A stretch of 64,000 bases of DNA from Solimonas flava DSM 18980 (GTDB lineage: Bacteria > Pseudomonadota > Gammaproteobacteria > Nevskiales > Nevskiaceae), in the NCBI RefSeq assembly GCF_000426685.1, contig NZ_AUFV01000017.1, positions 26,002 through 90,001 on the forward strand, written 5' to 3'. Position 1 is the first letter of the stretch. Every line of letters starts with the position of its first letter. This document shows positions 41,297 to 50,917 of this stretch, in pieces. The translations under genes were made by a program, and so were the position numbers. The notes under the pieces were generated by a model that was not told the origin of the DNA, ran no database searches, and was given only the letters and a program-made list of their open reading frames with translations.

Positions 41297-42810
41297 TGGC
41301 ACGCAAGGCATTGCTCGGTGGTTTGCTGATCCTGGCGGCGTTCAGCCAGACAGCCCAGGCCTTCGATTTCAACGACGTGGCGCGCCGCGCCAAGGAAATC
41401 GCCGGCAAGCCGTACGTCCGCGCCGACACCCAGCTGCCGAAGCCGCTGACCGACCTGAACTACGAGCAGTACAAGGAAATCCGCTACAAGGCCGACAAGG
41501 CGCTGTGGCGCAGCAACAAGCTGCCGTTCGAGGTCCAGTTCTACCACCCGGGCCTGTACTTCAACCAGATCGTCAAGCTCAATCTCGTCACCGCCGACGG
41601 CGTCCGCAAGATCCCGTTCCAGCCGGAGAACTTCGACTACGGGCGCAACAACATCGACCCGGACAAGCTGCGCGACCTCGGCTTCGCCGGCTTTCGCGTG
41701 CACTTCCCGCTCAACGACAAGAACGTGCGCGACGAGCTGATCGCTTTCCAGGGCGCGAGCTTCTTCCGCGCCCTCGGCAAGAATCAGGTCTACGGCGAAT
41801 CGGCGCGCGGCCTGGCGATCGACACCGGCGAGCTGTCCGGCGAGGAATTCCCGGTGTTCCGCGAGTTCTGGATCGAATGGCCGCGCCCGGAAGACCGCGA
41901 GCTGACGATCTACGCCCTGCTCGATTCGCGCCGCGTGTCCGGCGCCTACCGCTTCAAGGTCCGGCCCGGCGACTCCACCGCCACCGAGGTCAAGGCGCGC
42001 CTGTACTTCCGCGACGGCGTCGGCAAGCTCGGCATCGCGCCGCTGACCAGCATGTTCCTGTACGCCTCGCACCAGCCGCCGGCGACCGACGACTATCGCC
42101 CCGAGGTGCACGATTCCGAGGGCCTGTCGGTGCAGACCGACGGCGAATGGATCTGGCGGCCGCTGGTCAATCCGAAGCGCCTGCTGATCACCTCGTTCGG
42201 CGCCAGCAGCCCGCGCGGCTTCGGCCTGATGCAGCGCGACCGCGACTTCGCGCACTACGAAGACCTCGACACGCGCTACGACCGCAAGCCCAGCGTATGG
42301 GTCGTGCCGAAGGGCGACTGGGGCCGCGGCCGCGTCGAGCTGGTGCAGATCCCGACCAAGGACGCGACCAACGACAACGTGGTCGCCTACTGGGTCCCCG
42401 AGCAGGGACCGCATGCCGGCAGCACGATGGATCTCGAGTACACGCTGTTCTGGCAGGCCAACCAGGAAACCCGGCCGCCGCTGGCCTGGGTCGCGCAGAC
42501 CCGCCGCGACCACGGCGGCGTCGGCCGCGACACCGACAATTCGCTGCGCTACATCGTCGACTTCCAGGGCGGGCCGCTGGAATTCCTGAAGGGCGACCAG
42601 AAGCCGGTCGCCGGCCTGTGGATCAGCGACAACGGCGAAATCCTCGATCGCCAGCTGGTCCGCAACGACGCCACCGGCGGCTGGCGCGTGATCATGCGCG
42701 TGCGCCGCAGCGACGACGCCAGGCCGCTGGAAATGCGCGCGGTGCTGCGCAACGGCGACGACAACATCTCCGAAACCTGGGCCTACATCCTGCCGCCGGA
42801 ACCGCGCTGA
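41296..42810 (+). CDS. opgG: Glucan biosynthesis protein G (periplasmic)
   Basis: Periplasmic protein required for osmoregulated periplasmic glucan backbone branching. 504 residues with a signal peptide (ARKALLGGLLILAAFSQTAQA-F; cleavage near residue 22) and the family blocks beginning FDFNDVARRAKEIAGKPY, later PLTSMFLYASHQP and FGLMQRDRDFAHYEDL. ATG at 41296 overlaps the rnt stop; a GTG one codon upstream is possible. Pairs with opgH 183 bp downstream. Confidence 0.95.
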   Translation: MARKALLGGLLILAAFSQTAQAFDFNDVARRAKEIAGKPYVRADTQLPKPLTDLNYEQYKEIRYKADKALWRSNKLPFEVQFYHPGLYFNQIVKLNLVTADGVRKIPFQPENFDYGRNNIDPDKLRDLGFAGFRVHFPLNDKNVRDELIAFQGASFFRALGKNQVYGESARGLAIDTGELSGEEFPVFREFWIEWPRPEDRELTIYALLDSRRVSGAYRFKVRPGDSTATEVKARLYFRDGVGKLGIAPLTSMFLYASHQPPATDDYRPEVHDSEGLSVQTDGEWIWRPLVNPKRLLITSFGASSPRGFGLMQRDRDFAHYEDLDTRYDRKPSVWVVPKGDWGRGRVELVQIPTKDATNDNVVAYWVPEQGPHAGSTMDLEYTLFWQANQETRPPLAWVAQTRRDHGGVGRDTDNSLRYIVDFQGGPLEFLKGDQKPVAGLWISDNGEILDRQLVRNDATGGWRVIMRVRRSDDARPLEMRAVLRNGDDNISETWAYILPPEPR

Positions 42811-42993
42811 CGCGCGGCGCCGGCCGGCTTTACCGGCGCGCCGTTCATCGCCACTTCAGCCACCTTGCGAAGCATCGCTGAAGGACTCGGCAGCGGCCGG
42901 TATTGCCTTTAAACTCGATGGCCTGCGCCGGCGCCGTGGTCGGCGCAGAATCGTCGACAGCCCCGCGCCGGGGCAGCGTTTCTCAGGGATAAC

Positions 42994-45558
42994 GTGAACC
43001 AGGCTTCCGCCCCGGTCTCCGGACCATCGTCCGGGCCATCATCGGCTTCCGCGCCGTCCACCGCGTCCCGCCTCGATCAGTATCTGGGCGAACTGTCCGA
43101 CGCGGCGCTGGCGCGCGTCGAGCCGGCGCTCACGGCCTTGCATGGCGGTGCGGCCAGCGACGACGCGCGCTTCGTCGCCGCCCAGAACGTGCTCGCCGAA
43201 ATTCACGACGAGGACGGCGATCTCGCCACGCTGCATTCGAGCTACGCCCGCCTCAAGCTGAGCCTGACGCCGCCGCTGCCCGGCGACGCCGAACTCGACA
43301 GCGTGCTGCAGCCGCCGGACTATCGCGCCCGCCTGGCGACCACGCCGCCGCTGCTGCGCGCCTCGATGGCGCCGGTGCCGTGGAACCACAACCCGATCCG
43401 CCGCCTGTGGCGCTGGCTCGCGCGGCGCGCCCAGGGCGGCGGCGCCGGCCTGACGCCGCGCGGCGGCGTCGCGCCCGAAGCGCCGAAGGCCAAGGTGCTG
43501 GGCCCGGCGCAGACGCGCTGGCAGGGCTCGGCCTCGCTGCGCCGCCTGCTGCTGGTGACGCTGATCGTCGCGCAGACGATCGGCGCGACCTACCTGATGT
43601 CGGCGGTGCTGCCGTACAAGGGGCGGCACTGGCTGGAACTCGCCAGCCTGTCGCTGTATGCGGTGCTGTTCGCGTGGATCTCGGCCGGCTTCTGGACCGC
43701 GGTCTTCGGTTTCTTCGTGCTGCTGACCGGACGCGACAAGTATTCGATCTCGGCGACCGCCGCGCCCGACACGCCGCTGGCGCCGGGCCGCAACACCGCG
43801 ATCCTCGTGCCAATCTGCAACGAGGACGTCGCCCGCGTGTTCGCCGGCCTGCGCGCCACCTACGACTCGGTCGGCCGCGCCGGGCTGCTCGATTCGTTCG
43901 ACTTCTACATCCTGTCCGACAGCGGCAAGGCCGACGCGCGCGCCGCCGAGGCGGCGGCCTGGCTGCACCTGTGCCGCGCCGTCAACGGCTTCGGGCGCAT
44001 CTTCTACCGGCGCCGCATGCACCGCATCAAGAAGAAGTCCGGCAACGTCGCCGACTGGTGCCGACGCTGGGGCAGCAAATACCAGCACATGGTCATCCTC
44101 GACGCCGACAGCGTGATGTCCGGCGAGTGCCTGAAGCGCCTCGTGCAGCTGATGGAGGCCAACCCGAACGCCGGCATCATCCAGACCGCGCCGAAGGCCG
44201 CCGGCCGCGAGACGCTGTACTCACGCATCCAGCAGTTCGCGACGCGCGTCTACGGCCCGCTGTTCACCGCCGGCCTGCACTTCTGGCAGCTCGGCGAGAG
44301 CCATTACTGGGGCCACAACGCGATCATCCGCGTCGCGCCGTTCATGCAGCACTGCGCGCTCGGCCGCCTGCCGGGCCGTGGCGGCCTGTCGGGCGAGATC
44401 CTGTCCCACGACTTCGTCGAGGCCGCGCTGATGCGCCGCGCCGGCTGGAGCGTGTGGATCGCCTACGACCTGCCGGGCTCCTACGAGGAAATGCCGCCGA
44501 CGCTGCTCGACGAGCTCAAGCGCGACCAGCGCTGGTGCCAGGGCAATCTGCAGAACTTCAAACTGTTCTTCACGCAGGGCCTGCATCCGGCGCACCGCGC
44601 GGTGTTCATGACCGGCGTGATGGCGTATCTCTCGGCGCCGCTGTGGTTCATCTTCCTGGCGCTGTCGACGGCGCTGCTGTTCGTCTTCATGAAGACGGAG
44701 CCGACCTACTTCACGCAGCCCTACCAGCTGTTCCCGAGCTGGCCGGAATGGCATCCCGAATGGGCGATCCGCCTGTTCGCCGGCACCATGACGCTGCTGT
44801 TTCTGCCGAAGATCCTGTCGGCGCTGCTGCTGATCGTGCGCCATGAAGTGGTGCGCCCGTACGGCGGCCGCCTGCGGCTGGCGGCGAGCCTCGCCGCCGA
44901 AATGCTGTTCTCGGCGCTGCTGGCGCCGATCCGCATGCTGTTCCACACGCAGTACGTGGTCTCGGCGCTGCTCGGCATCGCCGTGCAGTGGAAATCGCCG
45001 CCGCGCGAGGATGCGGCGACGCCGTGGAGCCAGGCGGCGCTGCGCCACGGCGGCGGCACGCTGCTCGGCCTGGCCTGGCTCGGCCTGGTCTACTGGCTGA
45101 ACCCCAAGTTCCTGTGGTGGCTGCTGCCGGTCGCCGGCAGCCTCGTCATTGCCATCCCACTGTCGGTGTGGAGCTCGCGCGCCTCGCTCGGCCGCTGGGC
45201 GCGCGAACAGCGCCTGTTCCTGATTCCGGAAGAGTCGATCACACCGCGCGAACTGCGCTGGCTGAAAGCCGGCCTGCGCCGCGCGCCGGACTATCCGGAC
45301 TTCGTGCGGGCCGCCCGCGAGCCGGCCGCGAACGCGCTACTCAGCCTGATCGGCCGCCGCCGCGCCAAGCTCGGCAAGCGCGCGCCGCGGCAGCTGATGG
45401 ACCTTGCCGACGCCGCCGCCCGGCGCGATCCGGCAACGCTCAAGGACCCCGAGCGCAACGCCCTGCTGCTCGACGCTGCCGCGCTGTCGCACCTGCACCG
45501 CCGTCTGTGGACCACGCCGGACGCCCATCCGGGCTGGTTCAAACCTTCCGCGGATTGA
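42994..45558 (+). CDS. opgH: Glucan glucosyltransferase OpgH
   Basis: Inner-membrane GT2 enzyme polymerising beta-1,2-glucan from UDP-glucose. 854 residues: Ser/Pro/Ala-rich N-terminus, two membrane helices around 180-245, glycosyltransferase domain with ILVPICNEDVARV, the catalytic DADSVMSGE and the KRDQRWCQGN (QxxRW) motif, then several C-terminal helices. GTG start at 42994 with AGGGA upstream. Convergent with the TonB_C gene, 21 bp apart. Confidence 0.96.
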   Translation: MNQASAPVSGPSSGPSSASAPSTASRLDQYLGELSDAALARVEPALTALHGGAASDDARFVAAQNVLAEIHDEDGDLATLHSSYARLKLSLTPPLPGDAELDSVLQPPDYRARLATTPPLLRASMAPVPWNHNPIRRLWRWLARRAQGGGAGLTPRGGVAPEAPKAKVLGPAQTRWQGSASLRRLLLVTLIVAQTIGATYLMSAVLPYKGRHWLELASLSLYAVLFAWISAGFWTAVFGFFVLLTGRDKYSISATAAPDTPLAPGRNTAILVPICNEDVARVFAGLRATYDSVGRAGLLDSFDFYILSDSGKADARAAEAAAWLHLCRAVNGFGRIFYRRRMHRIKKKSGNVADWCRRWGSKYQHMVILDADSVMSGECLKRLVQLMEANPNAGIIQTAPKAAGRETLYSRIQQFATRVYGPLFTAGLHFWQLGESHYWGHNAIIRVAPFMQHCALGRLPGRGGLSGEILSHDFVEAALMRRAGWSVWIAYDLPGSYEEMPPTLLDELKRDQRWCQGNLQNFKLFFTQGLHPAHRAVFMTGVMAYLSAPLWFIFLALSTALLFVFMKTEPTYFTQPYQLFPSWPEWHPEWAIRLFAGTMTLLFLPKILSALLLIVRHEVVRPYGGRLRLAASLAAEMLFSALLAPIRMLFHTQYVVSALLGIAVQWKSPPREDAATPWSQAALRHGGGTLLGLAWLGLVYWLNPKFLWWLLPVAGSLVIAIPLSVWSSRASLGRWAREQRLFLIPEESITPRELRWLKAGLRRAPDYPDFVRAAREPAANALLSLIGRRRAKLGKRAPRQLMDLADAAARRDPATLKDPERNALLLDAAALSHLHRRLWTTPDAHPGWFKPSAD

Positions 45559-45579
45559 AGCCGGCGGCGGCCTGCCACG

Positions 45580-47262
45580 CTACGGCGCGGGGGCGTCCGC
45601 CGTGAAGCGCAGCACCGCGCGGGCGCGGGCGTCAACCGGTTTGCCGTCGCGCCGCGGCGGATCGAAGCGCCAGCGCGCCGCCGCGTTCAGTGCCGCCCAG
45701 CCGAGCGCCTCGTCCGGCGCCGATACGAGCTGCGGCAGCAGCACCTGGCCGTCGCGGTCGACGATGAACATCAGCTCGACGGCGCCGCCGGTACCGGCCT
45801 GGCGCGATTCACGCGGATAGACCGGCACCGCGCTGACGCGTCGCACCAGCTTGGCGTCGAGTTCGGCCGCATCGACGATCGCCGCCTGCGGCCCGTCGAG
45901 CTCGCGCAGCAGACGCCGCGCCGCAACCGGCATCAGCTCGGCGTCGGACAGGCGGAACACCTGCTGGTAGCGGAACAGCGACCAGCTCGGCCGGCCGTCC
46001 TTGAGCGCGGGCTGAAAGGTCCAGGCCTCGGCGGCAGCCTGCAGCGCGCGGCCGAAAGCCGGATCGCTCGCGTCGCGGACCATCACCTCGCTGACCTGCC
46101 CGTCCGGATCGATGATGAAATCGACGGTCGCCGAACCGGCCGTACCGGCGCGCGCCAGCGCGTACGGATAGACCGGCGGCGGCGTCAGCTTGCGCGCCGG
46201 CGGCACGTCGTAGCGGAAGGTCTCCGGCAGGTCGGCGGATGCCGCCTTGGCGCCGCGCCGAGTCCCGGACACAGCGCCGCCCTCCGGCCTGAACGCGTAC
46301 TTCATGACGATACGATCGGCGACCGGCTGTCCGAGCCGCAGCGCCGGATGAAAAGGCATCTTCATGAAGGCATCCATCACCGCCTTTTCCAGGATCGGCT
46401 CCGGCGCTTCCAGCACCTCGATGTCGCGAACTTCGCCGGTAGCGTCGACCAGCAGCGCAAACTTCACGACGCCCGCAAGCCCGGCTCGCATCGCCTCCGG
46501 GGGATAGGCCGGCAGGCGGACGCGGCGGTAATCGAACCACGGCGGAGCATAGAAGCGCGCCGGCAGCTCGAACACGGCCGCCTGCGCGCGACCCTCGCGG
46601 CGCAGCGGTTCCAGCTGCACGTCCTCGCCGAGGACCGCCCGGAGCGCCGGCTCGGCGAGTTCCGGGGCGGCGGCTTCGCGCACCTGCGCGGCGGCAACCC
46701 GCCCCTGCGCGTCGGCGACAACACGCACACGCGCCGCCGGATCGCGCGCGTCATGCGCATCGAGCGGCCGGCCCTCCTTGGTGCCGACGCTGACCCAGAA
46801 CTCGCCCGGCAAGGGCGCCGGGGCCTGGGCGGGTTCCTCGATGAAGGCCTGACCGCCGGACGCCGTCGACCGGCGCGGCGCGGCGCGCGCCTCGGCGAGG
46901 CTGCGCCAGCGTTCGGTACCCGGCGCCCGGCGATAGACCGGAGGCTCGGCGGCCACCGCCGCCGGCGCGAAGCTAAAGCCGACGATGTCCTCGCGCCGCA
47001 TCGGCTGCTGGTCCCGATAGGCCGGCACGAAACGCCATTGCCGCAAGGCCGCGAGCACCGCTTCGTCGTCGTCCGGGCGTACAGACGCCAGCACGCTCGC
47101 GGCCTGCACGCTGCCGTCCTCGGCGATCGTCATCTGCACGCGCAGCTCCGGGACCTCGTCGTCTCCGGCCGGCGAGAAATCCTCGGGGAAGCGCAGCCCC
47201 GCGCCGTCTGCCAGCGGCGCAAGCAGACCGAGACCCACCAAAACCAATAGCCTGCTCATCAT
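45580..47262 (-). CDS. Secreted protein with five TonB_C-like repeats
   Basis: 560 residues. A signal peptide (MMSRLLVLVGLGLLAPLADGA) is followed by about five copies of a TonB C-terminal-like unit: PELRVQMTIAEDGSVQ, ARVRVVADAQGRVAA, YPPEAMRAGLAGVVKFALLV, YPYALARAGTAGSATVDFII and VYPRESRQAGTGGAVELMF. Usual TonB energy transducers have one such unit, an N-terminal anchor and a Pro-rich spacer; here no anchor or ExbB/ExbD genes are seen. It is predicted to be periplasmic, perhaps a protein- or peptidoglycan-binding scaffold; function unknown. Confidence 0.8.
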   Translation of the reverse strand: MMSRLLVLVGLGLLAPLADGAGLRFPEDFSPAGDDEVPELRVQMTIAEDGSVQAASVLASVRPDDDEAVLAALRQWRFVPAYRDQQPMRREDIVGFSFAPAAVAAEPPVYRRAPGTERWRSLAEARAAPRRSTASGGQAFIEEPAQAPAPLPGEFWVSVGTKEGRPLDAHDARDPAARVRVVADAQGRVAAAQVREAAAPELAEPALRAVLGEDVQLEPLRREGRAQAAVFELPARFYAPPWFDYRRVRLPAYPPEAMRAGLAGVVKFALLVDATGEVRDIEVLEAPEPILEKAVMDAFMKMPFHPALRLGQPVADRIVMKYAFRPEGGAVSGTRRGAKAASADLPETFRYDVPPARKLTPPPVYPYALARAGTAGSATVDFIIDPDGQVSEVMVRDASDPAFGRALQAAAEAWTFQPALKDGRPSWSLFRYQQVFRLSDAELMPVAARRLLRELDGPQAAIVDAAELDAKLVRRVSAVPVYPRESRQAGTGGAVELMFIVDRDGQVLLPQLVSAPDEALGWAALNAAARWRFDPPRRDGKPVDARARAVLRFTADAPAP

Positions 47263-47306
47263 CCCCCCAACCTGCGAAAGCCAGGCGCGCGTCCGGCGCG
47301 CCGGCG

Positions 47307-47634
47307 TCATTGCGCCTCCGGCGGCGCGAACACGATCGGCACCTGTGCGCGCACGTCGACCGGCTGGCCGGCCTGCCGGGCGCTTGTGCTCGCGATCCGG
47401 CGGGAAGAACCAGGCGGCGAGCGCCGCCGCGACTTCGGCATCGCGGTCCGGCTGCGAGGACGCCAGCACCTCGATCTTTTGCACCGCGCCGCCGTCGTCG
47501 ACCGTCATGCGCACGCGAACGTCGGCCGCCTCGCCACGGGCCACCGGCGACAGTTCCTGCGGATAACGCAGCGCCGCGGCCTGCGCCGCCGCCGAACACC
47601 ACAGAAGCACGCCCAGCGCCAGTGATCACCGCAT
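47307..47634 (-). pseudogene. Decayed one-repeat TonB_C paralogue
   Basis: Related to the N-terminus of the gene downstream: signal-like SLALGVLLWCSAAAQAAALRY, then LSPVARGEAADVRVRMTVDD and AALAAWFFPPD. Two lesions: a TGA as third codon (47626-47628; MR-stop) and a one-base frameshift near 47395, after which the family ending QAGQPVDVRAQVPIVFAPPE continues in another frame to a TGA at 47307. A GTG at 47610 could restart translation. GGGGGGA precedes the ATG, as for the intact copy. Confidence 0.75.
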
Positions 47635-47791
47635 GGCCATTCCCCCCGAATCGCGCCCCAAACCCTTCTTCATGCTAGCAGCGCCGCGTCGCGGCCGACC
47701 CCGAACACCGTCATCGTTCTGAAATGCCACCGTCACATGGCAACAAACACCGCTACCTAGAGTGCGCGCCATCCGCCAAGGAACGACGCCC

Positions 47792-48580
47792 ATGTCGACA
47801 CGCATTGATGGTGATCTGCCGCGCCGCGCGCGCTTCGAGGTCCGTTTCGCCGAGACGGCCGAGGAAATCCGCGAGACGCAGAAGCTGCGCTACCGGATCT
47901 TCGCCGGCGAACTCGGCGCCGACATCGACGGCGGCGAAGCCGGCCTCGACCACGACCAGTACGACCCGCATTGCCGCCACCTGACGGTGCGCAATGTCGA
48001 CAGCGGCCGCATCGTCGCCTGCACGCGCATCCTGACCGGCGAGCGCGCACCGGCGGCGGGCGGCTTCTACTCGGCCAGCGAGTTCGATCTGGCCATGCTC
48101 GATTCGCTGCCGGGCCGCGTGATGGAAATCGGCCGCACCTGCGTCGATGCCGAATACCGCAACGGCGCGGTGATCGCCACGCTGTGGCAGGGCATCGCCA
48201 GCACGATCGTCAACGACGGCTACGACTACCTGTTCGGCTGCGCCTCGATCGGTCTCGAGGACGGCGGCGCCGCGGCGCACGCGATCCTCGACCAGATTCG
48301 CGATCAGTACATGGCGCCGGCCTACCAGCACGTGCGTCCGTACATTCCGCTGCCGGCGGCCGATCGCCGCGCGACCGAAAAGCCGAAGATGCCGCCGCTG
48401 CTCAAGGCTTATCTGAGCCTCGGCGCCAAGGCCTGCGGCGAAGCCTACTGGGACCGCGACTTCAACTGCGCCGACGTGTTCATGCTGCTCAACGTCAGCG
48501 ACCTGAATCCGCGTTACGCGCGCCACTTCCTCGGCCAGACCCAGGCGGCCGCCGACGCTCCGGCGCCCGAACGCGGCTGA
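47792..48580 (+). CDS. olsB: Ornithine N-acyltransferase OlsB-like (GNAT fold)
   Basis: Transfers a 3-hydroxyacyl chain from ACP to the alpha-amino group of ornithine, giving lyso-ornithine lipid. 262 residues with the family pattern RFAETAEEIRETQKLRYRIF, LDHDQYDPHCRHL, EIGRTCVDAEYRNGAVIATLW and GCASIGLEDGG. ATG at 47792 has AGGAA upstream and is preferred to an earlier in-frame ATG. The next gene encodes the second acyltransferase, supporting the assignment. Confidence 0.88.
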   Translation: MSTRIDGDLPRRARFEVRFAETAEEIRETQKLRYRIFAGELGADIDGGEAGLDHDQYDPHCRHLTVRNVDSGRIVACTRILTGERAPAAGGFYSASEFDLAMLDSLPGRVMEIGRTCVDAEYRNGAVIATLWQGIASTIVNDGYDYLFGCASIGLEDGGAAAHAILDQIRDQYMAPAYQHVRPYIPLPAADRRATEKPKMPPLLKAYLSLGAKACGEAYWDRDFNCADVFMLLNVSDLNPRYARHFLGQTQAAADAPAPERG

Positions 48581-49353
48581 TGCGCGGCGCACCGATCGCC
48601 ACGCTGCGGACGCTGTGGCGCGGAACCGGCGTCGCCTCGCACCTCGGCGTCGGTCTGCTGATGGCGATGCTGGTGGCGATCGATCTCGGCGAGCGGCTCG
48701 ACCGCCTGGCCATGGCCGGCTGGTGGCACCGCCGCCTGCTGCGCATCCTCGGCCTGCGCATCGCGGTCCGCGGCACGCCGGCCGAAGGCGCGCACCTGAC
48801 GGTCGCCAATCACGTGTCCTGGCTCGACATCCCGCTGATGGGCTCGATCGAACCGCTGCGCTTCATCGCCAAATCCGAGATCCGCAACTGGCCGCTGGCC
48901 GGCTCGCTGGCGACCGCCGCCGGCAGCTTCTATATCCGCCGCGGCAAGGGCGGCTCGCGGCCGCTGCTCGACCGCCTCAGCGTCTACCTGCGCGGCGGCG
49001 GCGCGGTCGTACTGTTCCCAGAAGGCACCACCACCGACGGCACCCGGGTGCTGCCGTTCCACGCCCGCCTGCTGGCGACGGCGGTCGAAGCCAAGTGTGC
49101 GGTGCAGCCGGTGGCGCTGCGCTATATGCCGGCGCCCGACGGTCGCCGCGTCGCGCCGTTCATCGGCGACGACGACCTGCTGCGCCACGTCCTGCGCGTC
49201 CTGCGCGAGCCGTGCATCGAGGTCGAGGTGATCTACTGCCCGCCGCTCGACAGCCAGGGCCGCGAACGCACCGAGCTGGCGCTGGCGGCGCAGACCGCGA
49301 TCGAGATCGAGCTGGGCCTGCATCAGGCCGTGCCGGCGGCGCTGGCGGCCTGA
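48580..49353 (+). CDS. olsA: Lyso-ornithine lipid O-acyltransferase OlsA-like
   Basis: PlsC-family 1-acyl transferase of 257 residues. The catalytic NHxxxxD motif is NHVSWLD, the acceptor-binding motif FPEGTTT is present, and a membrane helix lies near the N-terminus. ATG overlaps the olsB stop as TGATG. Alone it could also be a glycerophosphate acyltransferase; the olsB neighbour argues for ornithine lipid. Confidence 0.86.
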   Translation: MRGAPIATLRTLWRGTGVASHLGVGLLMAMLVAIDLGERLDRLAMAGWWHRRLLRILGLRIAVRGTPAEGAHLTVANHVSWLDIPLMGSIEPLRFIAKSEIRNWPLAGSLATAAGSFYIRRGKGGSRPLLDRLSVYLRGGGAVVLFPEGTTTDGTRVLPFHARLLATAVEAKCAVQPVALRYMPAPDGRRVAPFIGDDDLLRHVLRVLREPCIEVEVIYCPPLDSQGRERTELALAAQTAIEIELGLHQAVPAALAA

Positions 49354-49423
49354 CGGTCTCCGCCCGGCCGGCGGCCGGCGCGTTGGCGCTACAATTGCGG
49401 CCTCGTTTCATGCGGAGTCGCCC

Positions 49424-50425
49424 TTGAGCGCCACCCCCCCCAATCCCGCGTCGCCGGCCGAACGGCCGGCGGTCAAGCCCATCGTCCAGGGCGAAAAACT
49501 GCGCGGCGCCGACAAGATGGCGCGCATCCCGATCAAGATCGAGGCGACCACCACGCCGCTGCGCAAGCCGACCTGGATCCGCGCCAAGAGTCAGGGCACG
49601 CCGGAAGTCGCGCGCCTGAAGAACGTGCTGCGCGACGCCAAGCTGCACACGGTCTGCGAGGAAGCCTCGTGCCCGAACCTCGGCGAATGCTTCGGCAAGG
49701 GCACGGCGACCTTCATGATCATGGGCGACATCTGCACGCGGCGCTGCCCGTTCTGCGACGTCGCGCATGGCCGGCCGAACCCGCTCGACGCCGACGAGCC
49801 ACGCCACCTCGCCGAGACGATCCGCGACATGGGCCTGCGCTACGTCGTCATCACCTCGGTCGACCGCGATGATCTTCCGGACGGCGGCGCGGCGCATTTC
49901 GCGGCCTGCATCGCTGAATCGCGCAAGCTCTCGCCGCGGCTGACGATCGAAGTGCTGGTGCCGGATTTCCGCGGCCGCATGGACCCGGCGCTGACCATCT
50001 TCAAGGACAACCCGCCGGACGTCTTCAACCACAACCTCGAAACCATCCCGCGCCTCTACAAGCAGGCGCGCCCCGGCTCGGACTACGAATGGTCGCTCGA
50101 CCTGCTCGAGCGCTTCAAGGCCCTGCACCCGAACGTGCCGACCAAGTCCGGCCTGATGCTGGGTCTCGGCGAGACGATCGAGGAAATCGAGCAGGTGATG
50201 CGCGATCTGCGCGCGCACGGCGTCGACATGCTGACGCTCGGCCAGTATCTGCAGCCGTCGAAGAACCACCTGCCGGTGGCGCGCTACGTGACGCCGGAAG
50301 AGTTCGAACGCCTGCGCGTGGTCGGCGAGCAGATGGGCTTCTCGCATGTCGCCAGCGGCCCGATGGTGCGCTCCAGCTACCACGCCGATCTGCAGGCCGA
50401 GCACGTCCTCAGCGCAACGGGCTGA
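49424..50425 (+). CDS. lipA: Lipoyl synthase
   Basis: Radical-SAM enzyme inserting sulfur into octanoyl groups. 333 residues. Auxiliary cluster CxxxxxCxxxxxC is in [12 protein letters not shown]; the SAM cluster is CTRRCPFC; the C-terminal RSSY Ser ligand is in MVRSSYHAD. The start is a rare TTG at 49424, with GGAG upstream, because conserved residues [19 protein letters not shown] precede the first in-frame ATG. Confidence 0.96.
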   Translation: MSATPPNPASPAERPAVKPIVQGEKLRGADKMARIPIKIEATTTPLRKPTWIRAKSQGTPEVARLKNVLRDAKLHTVCEEASCPNLGECFGKGTATFMIMGDICTRRCPFCDVAHGRPNPLDADEPRHLAETIRDMGLRYVVITSVDRDDLPDGGAAHFAACIAESRKLSPRLTIEVLVPDFRGRMDPALTIFKDNPPDVFNHNLETIPRLYKQARPGSDYEWSLDLLERFKALHPNVPTKSGLMLGLGETIEEIEQVMRDLRAHGVDMLTLGQYLQPSKNHLPVARYVTPEEFERLRVVGEQMGFSHVASGPMVRSSYHADLQAEHVLSATG

Positions 50426-50432
50426 ACCGTAC

Positions 50433-50904
50433 ATGCGCCGCGCGTTGCTGATGCTGGCGGGGATCGGCCTCGGCATCGGCCCGGTCGCGCGGGCCGCCGA
50501 CCCGCGCGACTGCATGGCGATCGACGCCGCCGCTGCGCGTCTGGCGTGCTATGACGACGCCCCTGGGACGCAAGGCCGGCGAGTCGCCGCCATCGTCCAC
50601 CGACAGGGTCGCCGCGACGGCAGCCGACGACCGCGGCTTCGGCGCCGAAATGCTGCAGGCCCGCGAGCAGTCCGACGCGCCGAGCCGGATGCGCGCCCGC
50701 ATCGCCGGGCGCTTCGAGGGCTGGGAGCCGCGGCTGCGCTTCACACTCGACAACGGCCAGGTCTGGCAGGTCATCGACGAGCGCAGCGCCTACGCCCGAC
50801 CTCAGGACAGCCCTGAAGTCACGCTCGAGAAAGGCGCATTCGGCGCCTACTTCCTGAGCGTCGCCGGCCTCAACGCACGCGCCAAGGTCAAACGCGTGCA
50901 GTAA
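50433..50904 (+). pseudogene. Frameshifted secreted hypothetical protein
   Basis: Signal peptide MRRALLMLAGIGLGIGPVARAA and RLACYDDA lie in one frame; after a CCCC run at 50560-50563 the rest continues one frame over with LGRKAGESPPSSTD, GRFEGWEPRLRFTLDNGQVWQVI and GAYFLSVAGLNARAKVKRVQ. Dropping one C joins both parts into a protein of about 156 residues of a common uncharacterised exported family. Either a real inactivating frameshift or a homopolymer error. Follows lipA by 7 bp. Confidence 0.75.
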
Positions 50905-50917
50905 GGGCTGCCGGCGC

